Assembly (NCBI RefSeq): GCF_030408815.1
Contig: NZ_CP047355.1
Coordinates: 992,001 to 1,056,000 of the forward strand
DNA from: Corynebacterium freiburgense
GTDB taxonomy: Bacteria > Actinomycetota > Actinomycetes > Mycobacteriales > Mycobacteriaceae
Reading direction: 5' to 3'
Length of the DNA: 64,000 bases
The translations under genes were made by a program, and so were the position numbers. Under the pieces are notes generated by a model. The model had not been told where the DNA came from. It ran no database searches and saw only the letters and a program-made list of their open reading frames with translations. Below, piece by piece: positions 1 to 8,304 of this stretch (its first letter is position 1; each line of letters begins with the position of its first letter).

Positions 1-1319
1 CGAATGGTGCCAGCATGAAGTAACGGGCGCTGAAATACGGTCGCAATATTTTGGTACATATCGACGTCGCTCAATGTTGCGATATCGCGGCCGTCTATGT
101 GAATGCTTCCCTCTGTAGGGGTATGAAAACGCATGAGCAATTCTGCCAACGTAGATTTTCCAGAACCAGACGGTCCAACGAGTGCAGTGGTGGTACCATG
201 CGGCATTGTAAACGAAATATCGTCTAATACTTTCTGGCCCGGTTCGTATTCGAATGAAACACTGATGAATTCGATGTCTGGATTGGTGCTTTGAAAAGGC
301 TCACGATTATTATTCTGCGGTGTTGATTCTGAAAGAATTGCGGCTATTTGTTGAGCGCCGTTGGCAAGAATTGGCAACACCACGAGCCGATAAAACACTT
401 TCACTAGTGGCAGTGTATAAAAAGGCCCAACAATAAAAAACAGCACTAAGTCAACGGCAGATACATTGCCTGACTGATACAACAAGACGCCGACAGGGAC
501 AATGACTGTCAAGCCTGAAACAATGAATGTGGAAAACGGGGATCCCCATGTAACAAATGCTCGCCCCCAATTACTTTGTAGCTCTGCGTTGTTTCGTATT
601 GCTTGGGCAGTTCGTTCATGGGAGTCGCCAACGCGATTAAACGTTCGTACAACGGGGAGAGCGGTAAGGAAATCAATAATTGCAGCGTTCATGGCTGTAT
701 TCGCACTTACCCAATCGCCCATGCGATGACTATTTGAACGCATTGCGTGGAGCATCGTAAGGAAAGCGATTGGTACCAGTGAAATAGTGGCGAGCGTAAG
801 CCAAGGATTTATCACACACAACCACACAGTAACCATGAGCCACACGCCAATAGATGCCACAGATTCAGGAACCGCGTGGGCAATGAAAATCTCCAAGCGT
901 TCACAATGATCAATAGCTGTGGTTTTTGCAGTTGCTGAATGTTTGCTGGAGAGTTTTCCCACGGGTGTGGAAATCCACACCTTGCCAAGATGTTTACGAA
1001 TAGCAGCAATCACATCAAATGCCACCAAATGCGATACGGCAGTTGAAAGCCCAAAAAATACTTGCTGAAAAATGATTAGTACAAGTGAGAGTATTGTGCA
1101 AATAAACACTATTTGACCAATCTCAACGGTAATAATTGCATCACGTTGCAGAACCGTTGATAACACGTGCCAAATGATGGAAGCTATTAAGACTTCGCAG
1201 ATCGCACTACAAAAAGCCAGAATTGCAGCAAGGGTAAGACGAAACCAATGACCATCCATATGGTCTCGTATTAAGCGAAGGGCGGAACGATAGTCTGGTC
1301 CTTTGTTATCCATTGACAT
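1..1319 (-). CDS. ABC exporter half-transporter (TMD-ATPase fusion), 3' end outside window
   Basis: About 440 residues are present; the C-terminus runs off the left edge. The N-terminal two thirds is an ABC transmembrane domain with several hydrophobic helices. It is followed by an ATPase domain with Walker A GPSGSGKST (around base 150) and a Q-loop VFQRPLL near the edge; signature and Walker B lie outside. Such fusions export peptides, lipids or siderophores. ATG at 1319 or 1313 both fit, with a GATGAGG ribosome site just upstream. It diverges from an Opp-type importer operon, with a DtxR-like box in the shared 0.87-kb gap. C. diphtheriae has an iron-regulated cdtQP-sidBA-ddpABCD locus with similar ingredients, so a siderophore exporter is a reasonable inference, not a demonstrated one. 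Confidence 0.85.
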   Translation of the reverse strand, partial: MSMDNKGPDYRSALRLIRDHMDGHWFRLTLAAILAFCSAICEVLIASIIWHVLSTVLQRDAIITVEIGQIVFICTILSLVLIIFQQVFFGLSTAVSHLVAFDVIAAIRKHLGKVWISTPVGKLSSKHSATAKTTAIDHCERLEIFIAHAVPESVASIGVWLMVTVWLCVINPWLTLATISLVPIAFLTMLHAMRSNSHRMGDWVSANTAMNAAIIDFLTALPVVRTFNRVGDSHERTAQAIRNNAELQSNWGRAFVTWGSPFSTFIVSGLTVIVPVGVLLYQSGNVSAVDLVLFFIVGPFYTLPLVKVFYRLVVLPILANGAQQIAAILSESTPQNNNREPFQSTNPDIEFISVSFEYEPGQKVLDDISFTMPHGTTTALVGPSGSGKSTLAELLMRFHTPTEGSIHIDGRDIATLSDVDMYQNIATVFQRPLLHAGTI

Positions 1320-1561
1320 GTACCTCATCTAAAGAATCAGATGACATCACAGTAGTGAACTCATTCTTCGAACAGTGTGAGTAGCTATTTGATCGAAAGT
1401 ACGTGGTTGCGGATCCCAGGCGGGCTGACAAGCTAAAAGAGCCATGCCCATAGGTTTGCTGACAAAATAACATCTTTAAGGAAGCCTAGTTCGGGATTTT
1501 CGAAGTCCATTATGCTAAAAAGGCTGGCGACGTCATAGAAATTGGGTAGGTTGCGCACACT

Positions 1562-1605
1562 TGTCACAAATTCCATAAAATCCGCTAAAACAAGATTTTG
1601 CGACA
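1562..1605. repeat. Degenerate copy of the 46-bp palindrome (copy A1)
   Basis: The left arm TGTCACAAATTCCAT and the following AAAA match the family, but the right half is decayed, keeping only TTTTGCGACA. Length is 44 bp. It is probably an old copy. Confidence 0.7.
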
Positions 1606-1641
1606 AAAAATAATATAGTGCGCAACCATTCACCAGGCATC

Positions 1642-1698
1642 TGTCACAGATTCCATAAAATCGCCCGAAAATCGCCCGAAAAAATGGAATTTGTGACA
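1642..1698. repeat. Copy of the palindrome family with an 11-bp internal duplication (copy A2)
   Basis: Both 15-bp arms are intact: TGTCACAGATTCCAT and ATGGAATTTGTGACA. The centre contains TCGCCCGAAAA twice in tandem (1661-1671 and 1672-1682), making this copy 57 bp, exactly 46 plus 11. The element tolerates a longer centre while the arms stay paired. Confidence 0.85.
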
Positions 1699-2053
1699 TT
1701 GACAGGCTAGGGTGCGCTCCACCCTTAGCCCTTAAAATTATTTTGTGATGTATCTTACCCAATTAGTGTTTTACAGCCCTATTGAAAGAGTCTAAACCCG
1801 TTAGATTTCCCACTGAGTATGCCAGGTATGTGGATGGTCAAGGTTTATATGTAAAGGTGTGCGCCGGGGTGTCAATGCGCTCGACCTAACCGCTAATTGC
1901 GTTGCATGTGATGGGCAAGCTTGGAACATTATGTAATCCTTCCTTATGTATTGCGGGCCAATTTCCCTATGGTTAGCGTCAAGCTTATTGGAAATATGTT
2001 TCAATATAGTAGAATCCCGGCAGTAGGCAAGTTCTCGGCAAAAGTGTAGTAAA

Positions 2054-2072
2054 TTAGTTTAGGCTAACCAAT
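2054..2072. promoter_or_regulatory. Putative DtxR operator
   Basis: The 19-mer TTAGTTTAGGCTAACCAAT matches 16 of 19 positions of the DtxR consensus (TTAGGTTAGSCTAACCTAA), including the central TAGGCTAACC. It lies 117 bases before the importer lipoprotein start. DtxR with ferrous iron represses iron-acquisition genes in Corynebacterium, so the importer operon, and perhaps the divergent exporter, should be derepressed in low iron. Confidence 0.75.
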
Positions 2073-2188
2073 CTTACATGAGCTGATTACCTCGCAATGA
2101 GGTTAAAAATTGTTTTGTCATCATCAAAAAGTTGCTGTGCTCGTTGTTGCAGTTTTTTGGAGTGCTGCGTGAAAGGGTTCTGTTTTCC

Positions 2189-3697
2189 ATGAAGCGTCGT
2201 CAATTTATGAAGTTACTTGCAGTTGGCGCTACGGTCGCTGCGGCTGCACCGGTCTTTGCAGCATGTTCGCAACCTGAGAGTACCCAGGGTGATGCATCGG
2301 GCACAGAGGAGAAAAAGAATGCACTCCGAGTTGCTGCTATCGGAAGTCCTGGTGACCAGTTAGATCCCTCAGCGGCATCGAGTACGGCAACCTGGGCTGG
2401 CATTTATGCACTATTTGAGTCATTGGTAGTCACTGGTGCAACAGGGCCAGTCATGCAACTGGCAGCTTCAGCTGAACCGAATAAAGATGCTACCGAGTGG
2501 ACCGTGAAATTGCGGGATGGAGCTAAGTTTTCGGATGGTTCTCCGGTGACCGCTGAGGATGTGTTAGCTTCATTCAAGTTTACGGCTGATTCCCAAATGC
2601 TCGGTGCAACGATAGCGAGCATTGATATAAAGAAGAGCAGCGCAAAAGATGACAATACTGTGGTGTTTACGCTGCAGCAGCCTCGAGCAGACTTTGTGGA
2701 AAGTGTGTTGGCAAAGTCTAGCTTGGTATTTAAAGGCGGGGATCCCGCTAAAGGTATTGGTTCTGGGCCATATGTACTGGAAAACGGTTCCGCAGCTGAT
2801 GGCTGGTCGTTTAAGGCCAATGAGCATTTCCCAGCTGAAAAGCGAATTTCTGACACACTAGAGGTTCGGGTTATTGCAGATGCAGATGCGCGTATTCGTG
2901 CAGTCAACTCAGGTGAAGTTGATTTGGCTTTGGATTTGCCGGTTGTGGCGGCAAAGACATTGGGAGACAGTGCTGAAATCTGGACCTATGGTCCTTCTGA
3001 TTCCAAGAATCTGGGGCTGTTTTTAAATACCTCTGTTGCGCCCTTTGATGATGTGCATGCTCGTCAAGCATTCAAACTTGCAATCGATCGTGAAAAACTA
3101 TCCAAAGCAATTTTCGATGGACACGGAAAACCCGGTGATGATGTTCCGGGTAAAGGCATGGAAAGCTACCCCAAGAACCTCGCAGCTAAGCGCGACGTCG
3201 AAAAAGCCAAGAAGTTGTTTGCAGAAGCGAATGTGAAGGAGCTGACGCTAACAACCGCAGACGTTAGCCCAGGAATGAATGATGCCGCACACCTTATTGC
3301 TGAGCAGTTAAAGGAAGCAGGTGTGAGTGTCAAAGTTGATGAGCGTGATGCGTCCAGCTACTACAGTGATATTCCAGGTCTCATGAAGTTGCCGTTGTTT
3401 GCTACGTACCTGCAGAATTTCCCAACCGAATATGGGTTGCAATTTACTTCCGGAACCAACGGTACGTTCAATTTGTCCGGTTGGGGCAAGAACGCGGAGT
3501 GGGATGCAAAACTCGCCAAGATTGGTGCCACAGTTGATGACGCTGAGCGTACCAAGCTCGTTAATGAGCTGGCTGAAACCTATGCAAAAGACGGTGGAAC
3601 GGTGTTGTGGGGTGTACAGGATACGCTGCATGGTCGAGTTAAGGGGACTCCTGATGTGATTATGTCGCAAGGAGCACCTGTATTTGTTGCTCAGTGA
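2189..3697 (+). CDS. Opp/Dpp-family substrate-binding lipoprotein, Tat-type signal
   Basis: Family-5 extracellular solute-binding protein of about 502 residues. I chose ATG 2189, not an upstream in-frame start at 2132, because GAAAGGG lies 11 bases before it and the product then begins MKRRQFMK. That is a twin-arginine motif followed by a hydrophobic stretch and the lipobox VFAAC. The mature protein has typical SBP_bac_5 features such as LRDGAKFSDGSPVTAEDV. It should bind the substrate outside the membrane and hand it to the next two permeases. First gene of a tight five-gene operon behind a DtxR-like box. The ligand could be a ferric siderophore or metallophore instead of a peptide; this is inferred from context. 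It resembles the ddpA position of C. diphtheriae. Confidence 0.85.
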   Translation: MKRRQFMKLLAVGATVAAAAPVFAACSQPESTQGDASGTEEKKNALRVAAIGSPGDQLDPSAASSTATWAGIYALFESLVVTGATGPVMQLAASAEPNKDATEWTVKLRDGAKFSDGSPVTAEDVLASFKFTADSQMLGATIASIDIKKSSAKDDNTVVFTLQQPRADFVESVLAKSSLVFKGGDPAKGIGSGPYVLENGSAADGWSFKANEHFPAEKRISDTLEVRVIADADARIRAVNSGEVDLALDLPVVAAKTLGDSAEIWTYGPSDSKNLGLFLNTSVAPFDDVHARQAFKLAIDREKLSKAIFDGHGKPGDDVPGKGMESYPKNLAAKRDVEKAKKLFAEANVKELTLTTADVSPGMNDAAHLIAEQLKEAGVSVKVDERDASSYYSDIPGLMKLPLFATYLQNFPTEYGLQFTSGTNGTFNLSGWGKNAEWDAKLAKIGATVDDAERTKLVNELAETYAKDGGTVLWGVQDTLHGRVKGTPDVIMSQGAPVFVAQ

Positions 3698-4611
3698 TGT
3701 TCATTGTGCGGCACGTGGTCCGTGGTGTCGTTACCCTGTTTCTGGCTGCGGTGTCAATCTATTTAATTATGGATTTTCTGCCCGGCGATGCTGCAACCCA
3801 GTCCTTGGGCCCAGCGAACGCTGAACAATTATCGGTTCGGCGTACAGAGCTGGGTCTTGATCGACCTGTGTGGGAACGACTTGCCGAATGGCTAGTACGC
3901 ATCTTTCGGGGCGACTTGGGGAATGTGCTTGTTTCTGGAAAGCCAGTTGTGGAGTTAGCGTTACCAGCTGCACGTAATACCGCAATCCTTGCTGCTGTTG
4001 CTGTGCCATTGGTGCTATGTATCGGCGTGGCAGGCGGGGTATTTGCTGGAGTGCGCAACTCTCGAGTTGCCCAAGGTGTTGCTCAAACATTTATTGCAAT
4101 TCCGGATTTTGCGGTGGCAACGCTCTTAGTGATTTTACTTGCGGTGCAATGGCAACTTGTGCCTCAGGTTTCCCTTGTACGCCCAGGTAGTACACCACTG
4201 GAAACTCCAATCATCTTGGTGATACCCGCACTAGCATTGGGCATTGCTGCAGGTAGTTGGTTATTGCGAATGGTGTGTTCAGTCATTATCGACGTCGCTA
4301 ACCTGCCGCATGTGCAGGCGGCCCGGCTGGCCGGCATTCACCCTTGGCGGGTGATTTGGAAACATATGTTGCCAGTTGCTGCTGCCCCCATTGCGCAACT
4401 TGTTGCTGCAGTTGTGCCGTACCTAATTTCGGGAGCGGTCGTTATTGAATCTGTGGTCGGTTATCCCGGTATTGGTGGATTGCTTACAGGATTAGTTTCT
4501 CAACGGGAAACCGAAGCAGTGGCGTCACTGACCACTGTGATTGCGGCGATTACGCTTGTAGGTTTTGCAATTGCAGACCAACAGAAGCGGAGGTTGGTGG
4601 TGGCAAAATGA
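3697..4611 (+). CDS. ABC importer permease, DppB type
   Basis: Integral membrane permease of about 304 residues, family BPD_transp_1. It opens with the DppB-type helix (FIVRHVVRGVVTLFLAAVSIYL) and carries the EAA-like cytoplasmic loop (QAARLAGIHPWRVIWKHMLP) that contacts the ATPase, then the ending VIESVVGYPGIGGL typical of DppB. ATG 3697 overlaps the lipoprotein stop as TGATG; a GTG at 3694 is a weaker alternative. Translational coupling to the preceding gene is likely. It pairs with the next permease to form the channel. Confidence 0.9.
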   Translation: MFIVRHVVRGVVTLFLAAVSIYLIMDFLPGDAATQSLGPANAEQLSVRRTELGLDRPVWERLAEWLVRIFRGDLGNVLVSGKPVVELALPAARNTAILAAVAVPLVLCIGVAGGVFAGVRNSRVAQGVAQTFIAIPDFAVATLLVILLAVQWQLVPQVSLVRPGSTPLETPIILVIPALALGIAAGSWLLRMVCSVIIDVANLPHVQAARLAGIHPWRVIWKHMLPVAAAPIAQLVAAVVPYLISGAVVIESVVGYPGIGGLLTGLVSQRETEAVASLTTVIAAITLVGFAIADQQKRRLVVAK

Positions 4612-5378
4612 TCCGTGGCGTGATGTGGTCAGTGTGGTCGGTTGCAATTGTTTTAGCACTTGCGGGGCCTATGGTTGCGGGCGTGCTTGAGTTGCCAAAT
4701 CCCCAGGAACCGATAGGTGGTTTATTCGAACCTGCTTCTGCCGAGCACATTTTTGGCACAGACCGTCTTGGTCGCGACATAGCAGCCCGTATGCTTGCGG
4801 GCAATGCCATTTTGGTAGTTGTCCCTTTGATCTCCGCAGTATTGTCCACTGCAACAGGGTTATTGCTTGGTACTCTTGCGGTGCGCTATGCAAAGCCAGG
4901 ATTCCGAATGTTCCTTGATGCATTGCTGGTCATCCCGCCGATTATTCTTATGCTTGCCATTGCTGCCTCAACTGGGTTGTCTCCTGGTTGGTTGGTGTTT
5001 GGCAGTGTCTTGCTTTCGCTTCCTTTTTCGAGCCGTTTCTTTGAATCAATATTGCAGCGGGTCTTAGCTGCGGGATTTATTGAAACTGCGTTATGCTCTG
5101 GGCAGCGATGGCAGGATATTTTGCTTCATGAGGTTTTGCCAGTGCTGGCACGGCCAATAGGCACTGATATGTCGTTACGGTTTATCGCAACTGTGTATCT
5201 CACGGCTACGGCATCATTTCTTGGTGGTGGCAATGGTGATGATACGTGGGCAACATTGATTCATTCAGGTCTGAGTGGTGTGACCTTGAATCCATGGGGT
5301 GTTGCTGCACCAGCGTTAGCGATTATCGCATTAACAGTACCGCCAAGTGTATTGCTGGATCAGGGGGATTCCTTATGA
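4608..5378 (+). CDS. ABC importer permease, DppC type
   Basis: Second permease, 256 residues, somewhat shorter than typical DppC (about 280-300). It overlaps the previous gene by ATGA. The periplasmic segment EHIFGTDRLGRDIAARMLAG is the conserved DppC hallmark, and the EAA-like loop (ALCSGQRWQDILLHEVLP) lies near residue 165. It ends by overlapping the ATPase start, again as ATGA. Together with the preceding permease it should form the membrane channel of the iron-linked importer. Confidence 0.88.
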   Translation: MIRGVMWSVWSVAIVLALAGPMVAGVLELPNPQEPIGGLFEPASAEHIFGTDRLGRDIAARMLAGNAILVVVPLISAVLSTATGLLLGTLAVRYAKPGFRMFLDALLVIPPIILMLAIAASTGLSPGWLVFGSVLLSLPFSSRFFESILQRVLAAGFIETALCSGQRWQDILLHEVLPVLARPIGTDMSLRFIATVYLTATASFLGGGNGDDTWATLIHSGLSGVTLNPWGVAAPALAIIALTVPPSVLLDQGDSL

Positions 5379-6658
5379 TTTCAGCGAAAAACCTTGGCGT
5401 AAAGACCACTACAGGTCGGTGTTTATTCGATGACTTTCACCTTGAAGTGAGACCTGGTGAAACAGTGGCGCTTATGGGCGAATCTGGAGTTGGGAAAAGC
5501 ACTATTGCCAAACTATTACTTGGAGAATGTCCGAGTGGACTAGTGGTGTCAAGCGGTGAAATATCTGTGCTTGAGCATTCGCCGCTTAAGCTTTCTGGTG
5601 GCGCATTGCGGCAATTCCGACAGCGAATTTCTTATATTGACCAAGACCCTGGATCTTCGCTTACTCCGCATATGACATTGCGGCAATTATTTGCGGAGCG
5701 CACTAAAGCGGATCCAATGCCGCTTGCAACAGCGCTTGAAATCGAGCATCTGATCGACGCATTACCAAGTCAACTTTCTGGTGGACAGCGGCGTAGAGCA
5801 GCAATTATTCGTGGACTTATCTCATCCCCCGAGATTGTGATTTTCGACGAACCAACGGCTGGTTTAGATTCGAAAGTGCTCTCCAAAGTCGGGTCAGTTC
5901 TCAGTGCATTGAAGTCTACGTCGGTATTAGTAATCACGCATGACGAGCAATTTGCCCAAGCGTTCGCAGATAGAATCGTATATTTGGGATATAAACCAGG
6001 CGCAGTAAGAAACACACGTTCTGGTAATCAAGATGGTCAAACTGTGGTGTTTGAAGTCTGTGACTTACTTGCTGGGCATGGAGATGTACCTCGGACGAAT
6101 CCGCTAAATCTGAAACTTCACGCAGGCGAGGTGATTGCGATTTCGGGTCCTTCTGGGTGTGGAAAAACCACATTATTGCGTGCCATGCTTGGTCTCCATA
6201 GGCCAGATAGTGGCTCGGTATTCCTTCAAGGTGATCAGTTACCACCCCAACTCTGGCAGCGTAGCTTGACGCAACGTCAGCAGATAGGTTGGGTGCCTCA
6301 GGACGCGGCATTGAGCTTGAATCCTGCTGTGAAGATTGGCCGATTGTTGCGTCATCGGGCTCGCACAGAAGATATGTCGATTCTTCACCGATTACGGATC
6401 GAACAATATATTGACCGTAAACCACGAGAACTTTCTGGTGGTCAGCGGCAGCGTGTGCTTATTGCAGCCGCTGTTTTGCAAAAACCATCAGTGTTGTTTC
6501 TTGATGAAGCGACATCCGCTCTCGATTCTGAGACGCGGGATATAGTCCTTGCCGAAGTGGATAGCCTTTGCCAAACAGGCATGGCCGTGTTGGCGGTGAG
6601 CCATGAACCTGAGGTTTGCGCTTGGGCTGATCAAACTATCGAACTAGAAAGGCATTGA
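5375..6658 (+). CDS. Double-domain ABC ATPase (DppD-DppF fusion) of the importer
   Basis: About 427 residues with two complete nucleotide-binding domains. The first has Walker A GESGVGKST, signature LSGGQRRR and Walker B VIFDEP. The second has GPSGCGKTT, LSGGQRQR and VLFLDEA. ATG 5375 overlaps the permease stop as ATGA; a longer frame from 5246 reads through the permease and is not credible. At about 430 residues it is short for a DppDF fusion because the C-terminal oligopeptide-transporter extensions are missing. It energises the importer. Confidence 0.9.
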   Translation: MISAKNLGVKTTTGRCLFDDFHLEVRPGETVALMGESGVGKSTIAKLLLGECPSGLVVSSGEISVLEHSPLKLSGGALRQFRQRISYIDQDPGSSLTPHMTLRQLFAERTKADPMPLATALEIEHLIDALPSQLSGGQRRRAAIIRGLISSPEIVIFDEPTAGLDSKVLSKVGSVLSALKSTSVLVITHDEQFAQAFADRIVYLGYKPGAVRNTRSGNQDGQTVVFEVCDLLAGHGDVPRTNPLNLKLHAGEVIAISGPSGCGKTTLLRAMLGLHRPDSGSVFLQGDQLPPQLWQRSLTQRQQIGWVPQDAALSLNPAVKIGRLLRHRARTEDMSILHRLRIEQYIDRKPRELSGGQRQRVLIAAAVLQKPSVLFLDEATSALDSETRDIVLAEVDSLCQTGMAVLAVSHEPEVCAWADQTIELERH

Positions 6659-6659
6659 G

Positions 6660-7562
6660 ATGACAGTATTTGATGTAGCAATCATTGGTGGGGGTCCGGC
6701 TGGCTTATCGGCTGCATTGGTCTTAGGGCGTCAACAGCGGCACGTTTTGCTAGTTGATTCGTCCGACCCGCGAAATGCGCCTGCTCCTGAAATGCATATG
6801 TACCTTACCCGGGATGGTATTTCTCCACATGATTTCTTGCGTCTTGGACGGGCTGAATTAAACGAGTATCCAGGTATTGAACGTAGGACAGCTACTGTGG
6901 AACGCATTACAGGTGAGTTGGGTAATTTTGAGATTACATTTAATGGGAGGACTGCGACTGCAAAGTACCTTCTCCTTGCCACCGGTCAACATGATCAGCT
7001 TGGTGGTTTATCAGGGCTTTCCGAACGCTGGGGTAATGGTGTGTATCACTGCTCGTACTGTCATGGATTTGAATCAACCGACGCTACGATCGGGGTACTG
7101 GTTTCCAGGCCACTTGATGTGTTTATTGCTCGATATTTGCTCGACCGTTTTAGCCAAGACGTCATAGTGTTTACACAAGGAATAGAAGTAGAAGCAGATG
7201 ATTTGATCACGGTAGACACTCCTGTAATTCGTATTTCAGGGGCTGAGCCAGAATTACTATTGCATCTTGAAAATGGCGAAACTGTTGTGCGGAATCGAAT
7301 CTTTTATCGTCCTGATGCTGTGCAAAGTAATCGCTTCGCTGAAAGCCTCGGATGTGAGATAAGCGAAGATTGGAAGACGATCATGGTTGATGCACAGCAC
7401 CAGAGCAGTGTGCCCGGGGTGTATGCAGTGGGAGATTGCTCAATGAACCGGGATGCTTTCGCCCCCTTAGGATTTGTTGCTGCTGGTGTAGGTGAAGGTC
7501 AATGTGCTGGTATCTGCATTGATCAGCAGTTATTTATGGCATCATTGTCTGCTACTGATTAA
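6660..7562 (+). CDS. Thioredoxin-reductase-like FAD oxidoreductase with CxxC and no clear NADPH motif
   Basis: 300 residues. The FAD-binding GGGPAG is at residues 10-15, a redox CSYC followed by HGFE at 131-138, and the C-terminal FAD motif is GVYAVGDC. In ordinary thioredoxin reductases a GxGxxA NADPH motif follows the CxxC; here that place reads IGVLVSRPLD, with no glycine pair. The CxxCHG arrangement resembles the dithiol-oxidase branch (GliT, HlmI, DepH) more than thioredoxin reductase proper. It starts two bases after the ATPase stop, so it is the last gene of the DtxR-linked importer operon. It may act on a thiol or disulfide in the imported compound, or release iron; both are inferences. 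Confidence 0.8.
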   Translation: MTVFDVAIIGGGPAGLSAALVLGRQQRHVLLVDSSDPRNAPAPEMHMYLTRDGISPHDFLRLGRAELNEYPGIERRTATVERITGELGNFEITFNGRTATAKYLLLATGQHDQLGGLSGLSERWGNGVYHCSYCHGFESTDATIGVLVSRPLDVFIARYLLDRFSQDVIVFTQGIEVEADDLITVDTPVIRISGAEPELLLHLENGETVVRNRIFYRPDAVQSNRFAESLGCEISEDWKTIMVDAQHQSSVPGVYAVGDCSMNRDAFAPLGFVAAGVGEGQCAGICIDQQLFMASLSATD

Positions 7563-7582
7563 TTGAGCATCCTTCTAGGTCA

Positions 7583-8176
7583 CTATCCTGCCCTAACGCC
7601 GCTAACTTTTAAAATGGCGATGTCTGGATTAGTGCAGGTAGTGGCTTGAAAGGGGAGAAGAATGGAAGCATGTTCTTCCGGCGGGTAGATTTTCAGGTGA
7701 GTTGCGGTGTCGGTGGCAGAGCAGGTTTTCGGATCGTATGCCAGTGCATTTTGAATTCGTAGTGTAAAAGAGGCCTGGCCGCCTGGTAATAGCGTGACTG
7801 GTGTTCCAGGGTCACCGGATTCACGGTCGGCAGGAGCGCCAAGCTGGTTGTCTTTTGCATCTACAAGAGATACGCCGGGGTATCCAATGAGTGAACATTC
7901 GGTGTCTGCAGTATTGGTAAACGTTACGGTGTGGAACATGCTTCCCGCAGCGCCTTCACTGTCGGAGGTTTCGGCAGTGAGTTGTTGAGCAGAGCAACTG
8001 GGGGAATTGGTGCGTTTGGCATGGGAGCGTGGCGGTGTGCTTGGCTCTGGGGAGCCTGCTTGTGTGTTCGGATTTGGTTGCGGGATTGAGGAAGGTTCAC
8101 AGGCGGTAAGTGTAGCGGCGACGATGAGCATGGCAGCGTAACTAAAGGTATGGATGTTACTGTTGTGATTGCTCAT
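7583..8176 (-). CDS. DUF4232 lipoprotein
   Basis: 197 residues. The signal peptide ends in the lipobox LTAC near residue 26, followed by a Pro/Ser-rich linker. The body is a DUF4232 domain: CSAQQL near its start, then TNTADTECSLIGYPGVSLVD, and LLPGGQASFTLRI. Four later cysteines suggest disulfides. DUF4232 proteins are exported in Actinobacteria and have no defined function. It converges with the flavoprotein gene (20-base gap) and diverges from the thiamine-regulated operon. No partner is evident. Confidence 0.85.
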   Translation of the reverse strand: MSNHNSNIHTFSYAAMLIVAATLTACEPSSIPQPNPNTQAGSPEPSTPPRSHAKRTNSPSCSAQQLTAETSDSEGAAGSMFHTVTFTNTADTECSLIGYPGVSLVDAKDNQLGAPADRESGDPGTPVTLLPGGQASFTLRIQNALAYDPKTCSATDTATHLKIYPPEEHASILLPFQATTCTNPDIAILKVSGVRAG

Positions 8177-8219
8177 ACCTTAAGAGTAGCCCTGGTTGTG
8201 GGCAACGTATAGTAGGTGC

Positions 8220-8302
8220 AGCGCGGGTGTCCAAATTTCTTTTGGGCTGAGACGTATACGACGAACCGTTTGAACCTGAACCGGGTAACGCCGGCGGAGG
8301 AA
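8220..8302 (+). ncRNA. TPP riboswitch (THI element)
   Basis: The leader contains the conserved pieces in order: GGGTGTC near 8225, GGGCTGAGA at 8244-8252, then GAACCGTTTGAACCTGAACC and GGGTAACGCCGGCGGAGGAA at 8283-8302. These match the TPP aptamer core (CTGAGA, ACCTGA, GGGTAAnGCCGGCG). It ends on the ribosome site of the next gene, so control is probably translational; I see no separate terminator hairpin. TPP binding should shut off the YkoEDC operon. Confidence 0.93.
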
Positions 8303-8304
8303 GG

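Larger units (their letters stand above)
1320..2188. other. Intergenic region between divergent transporter genes
   Basis: This stretch of 869 bases has no credible gene. Short open frames on the minus strand (1433-1762, 1801-2004) have no ribosome site and the first runs through palindromic repeats. It holds two degenerate copies of the 46-bp palindrome family (1562-1605, 1642-1698), a nearby 'agggtgcgc' motif that also flanks the other repeat blocks, and a DtxR-like operator at 2054-2072. Confidence 0.7.

Noticed and set aside
1433..1762. Minus-strand open frame of 109 codons
   Set aside because: It reads through palindrome repeats (products with FGRFYGICDRC-like runs) and has no ribosome site.
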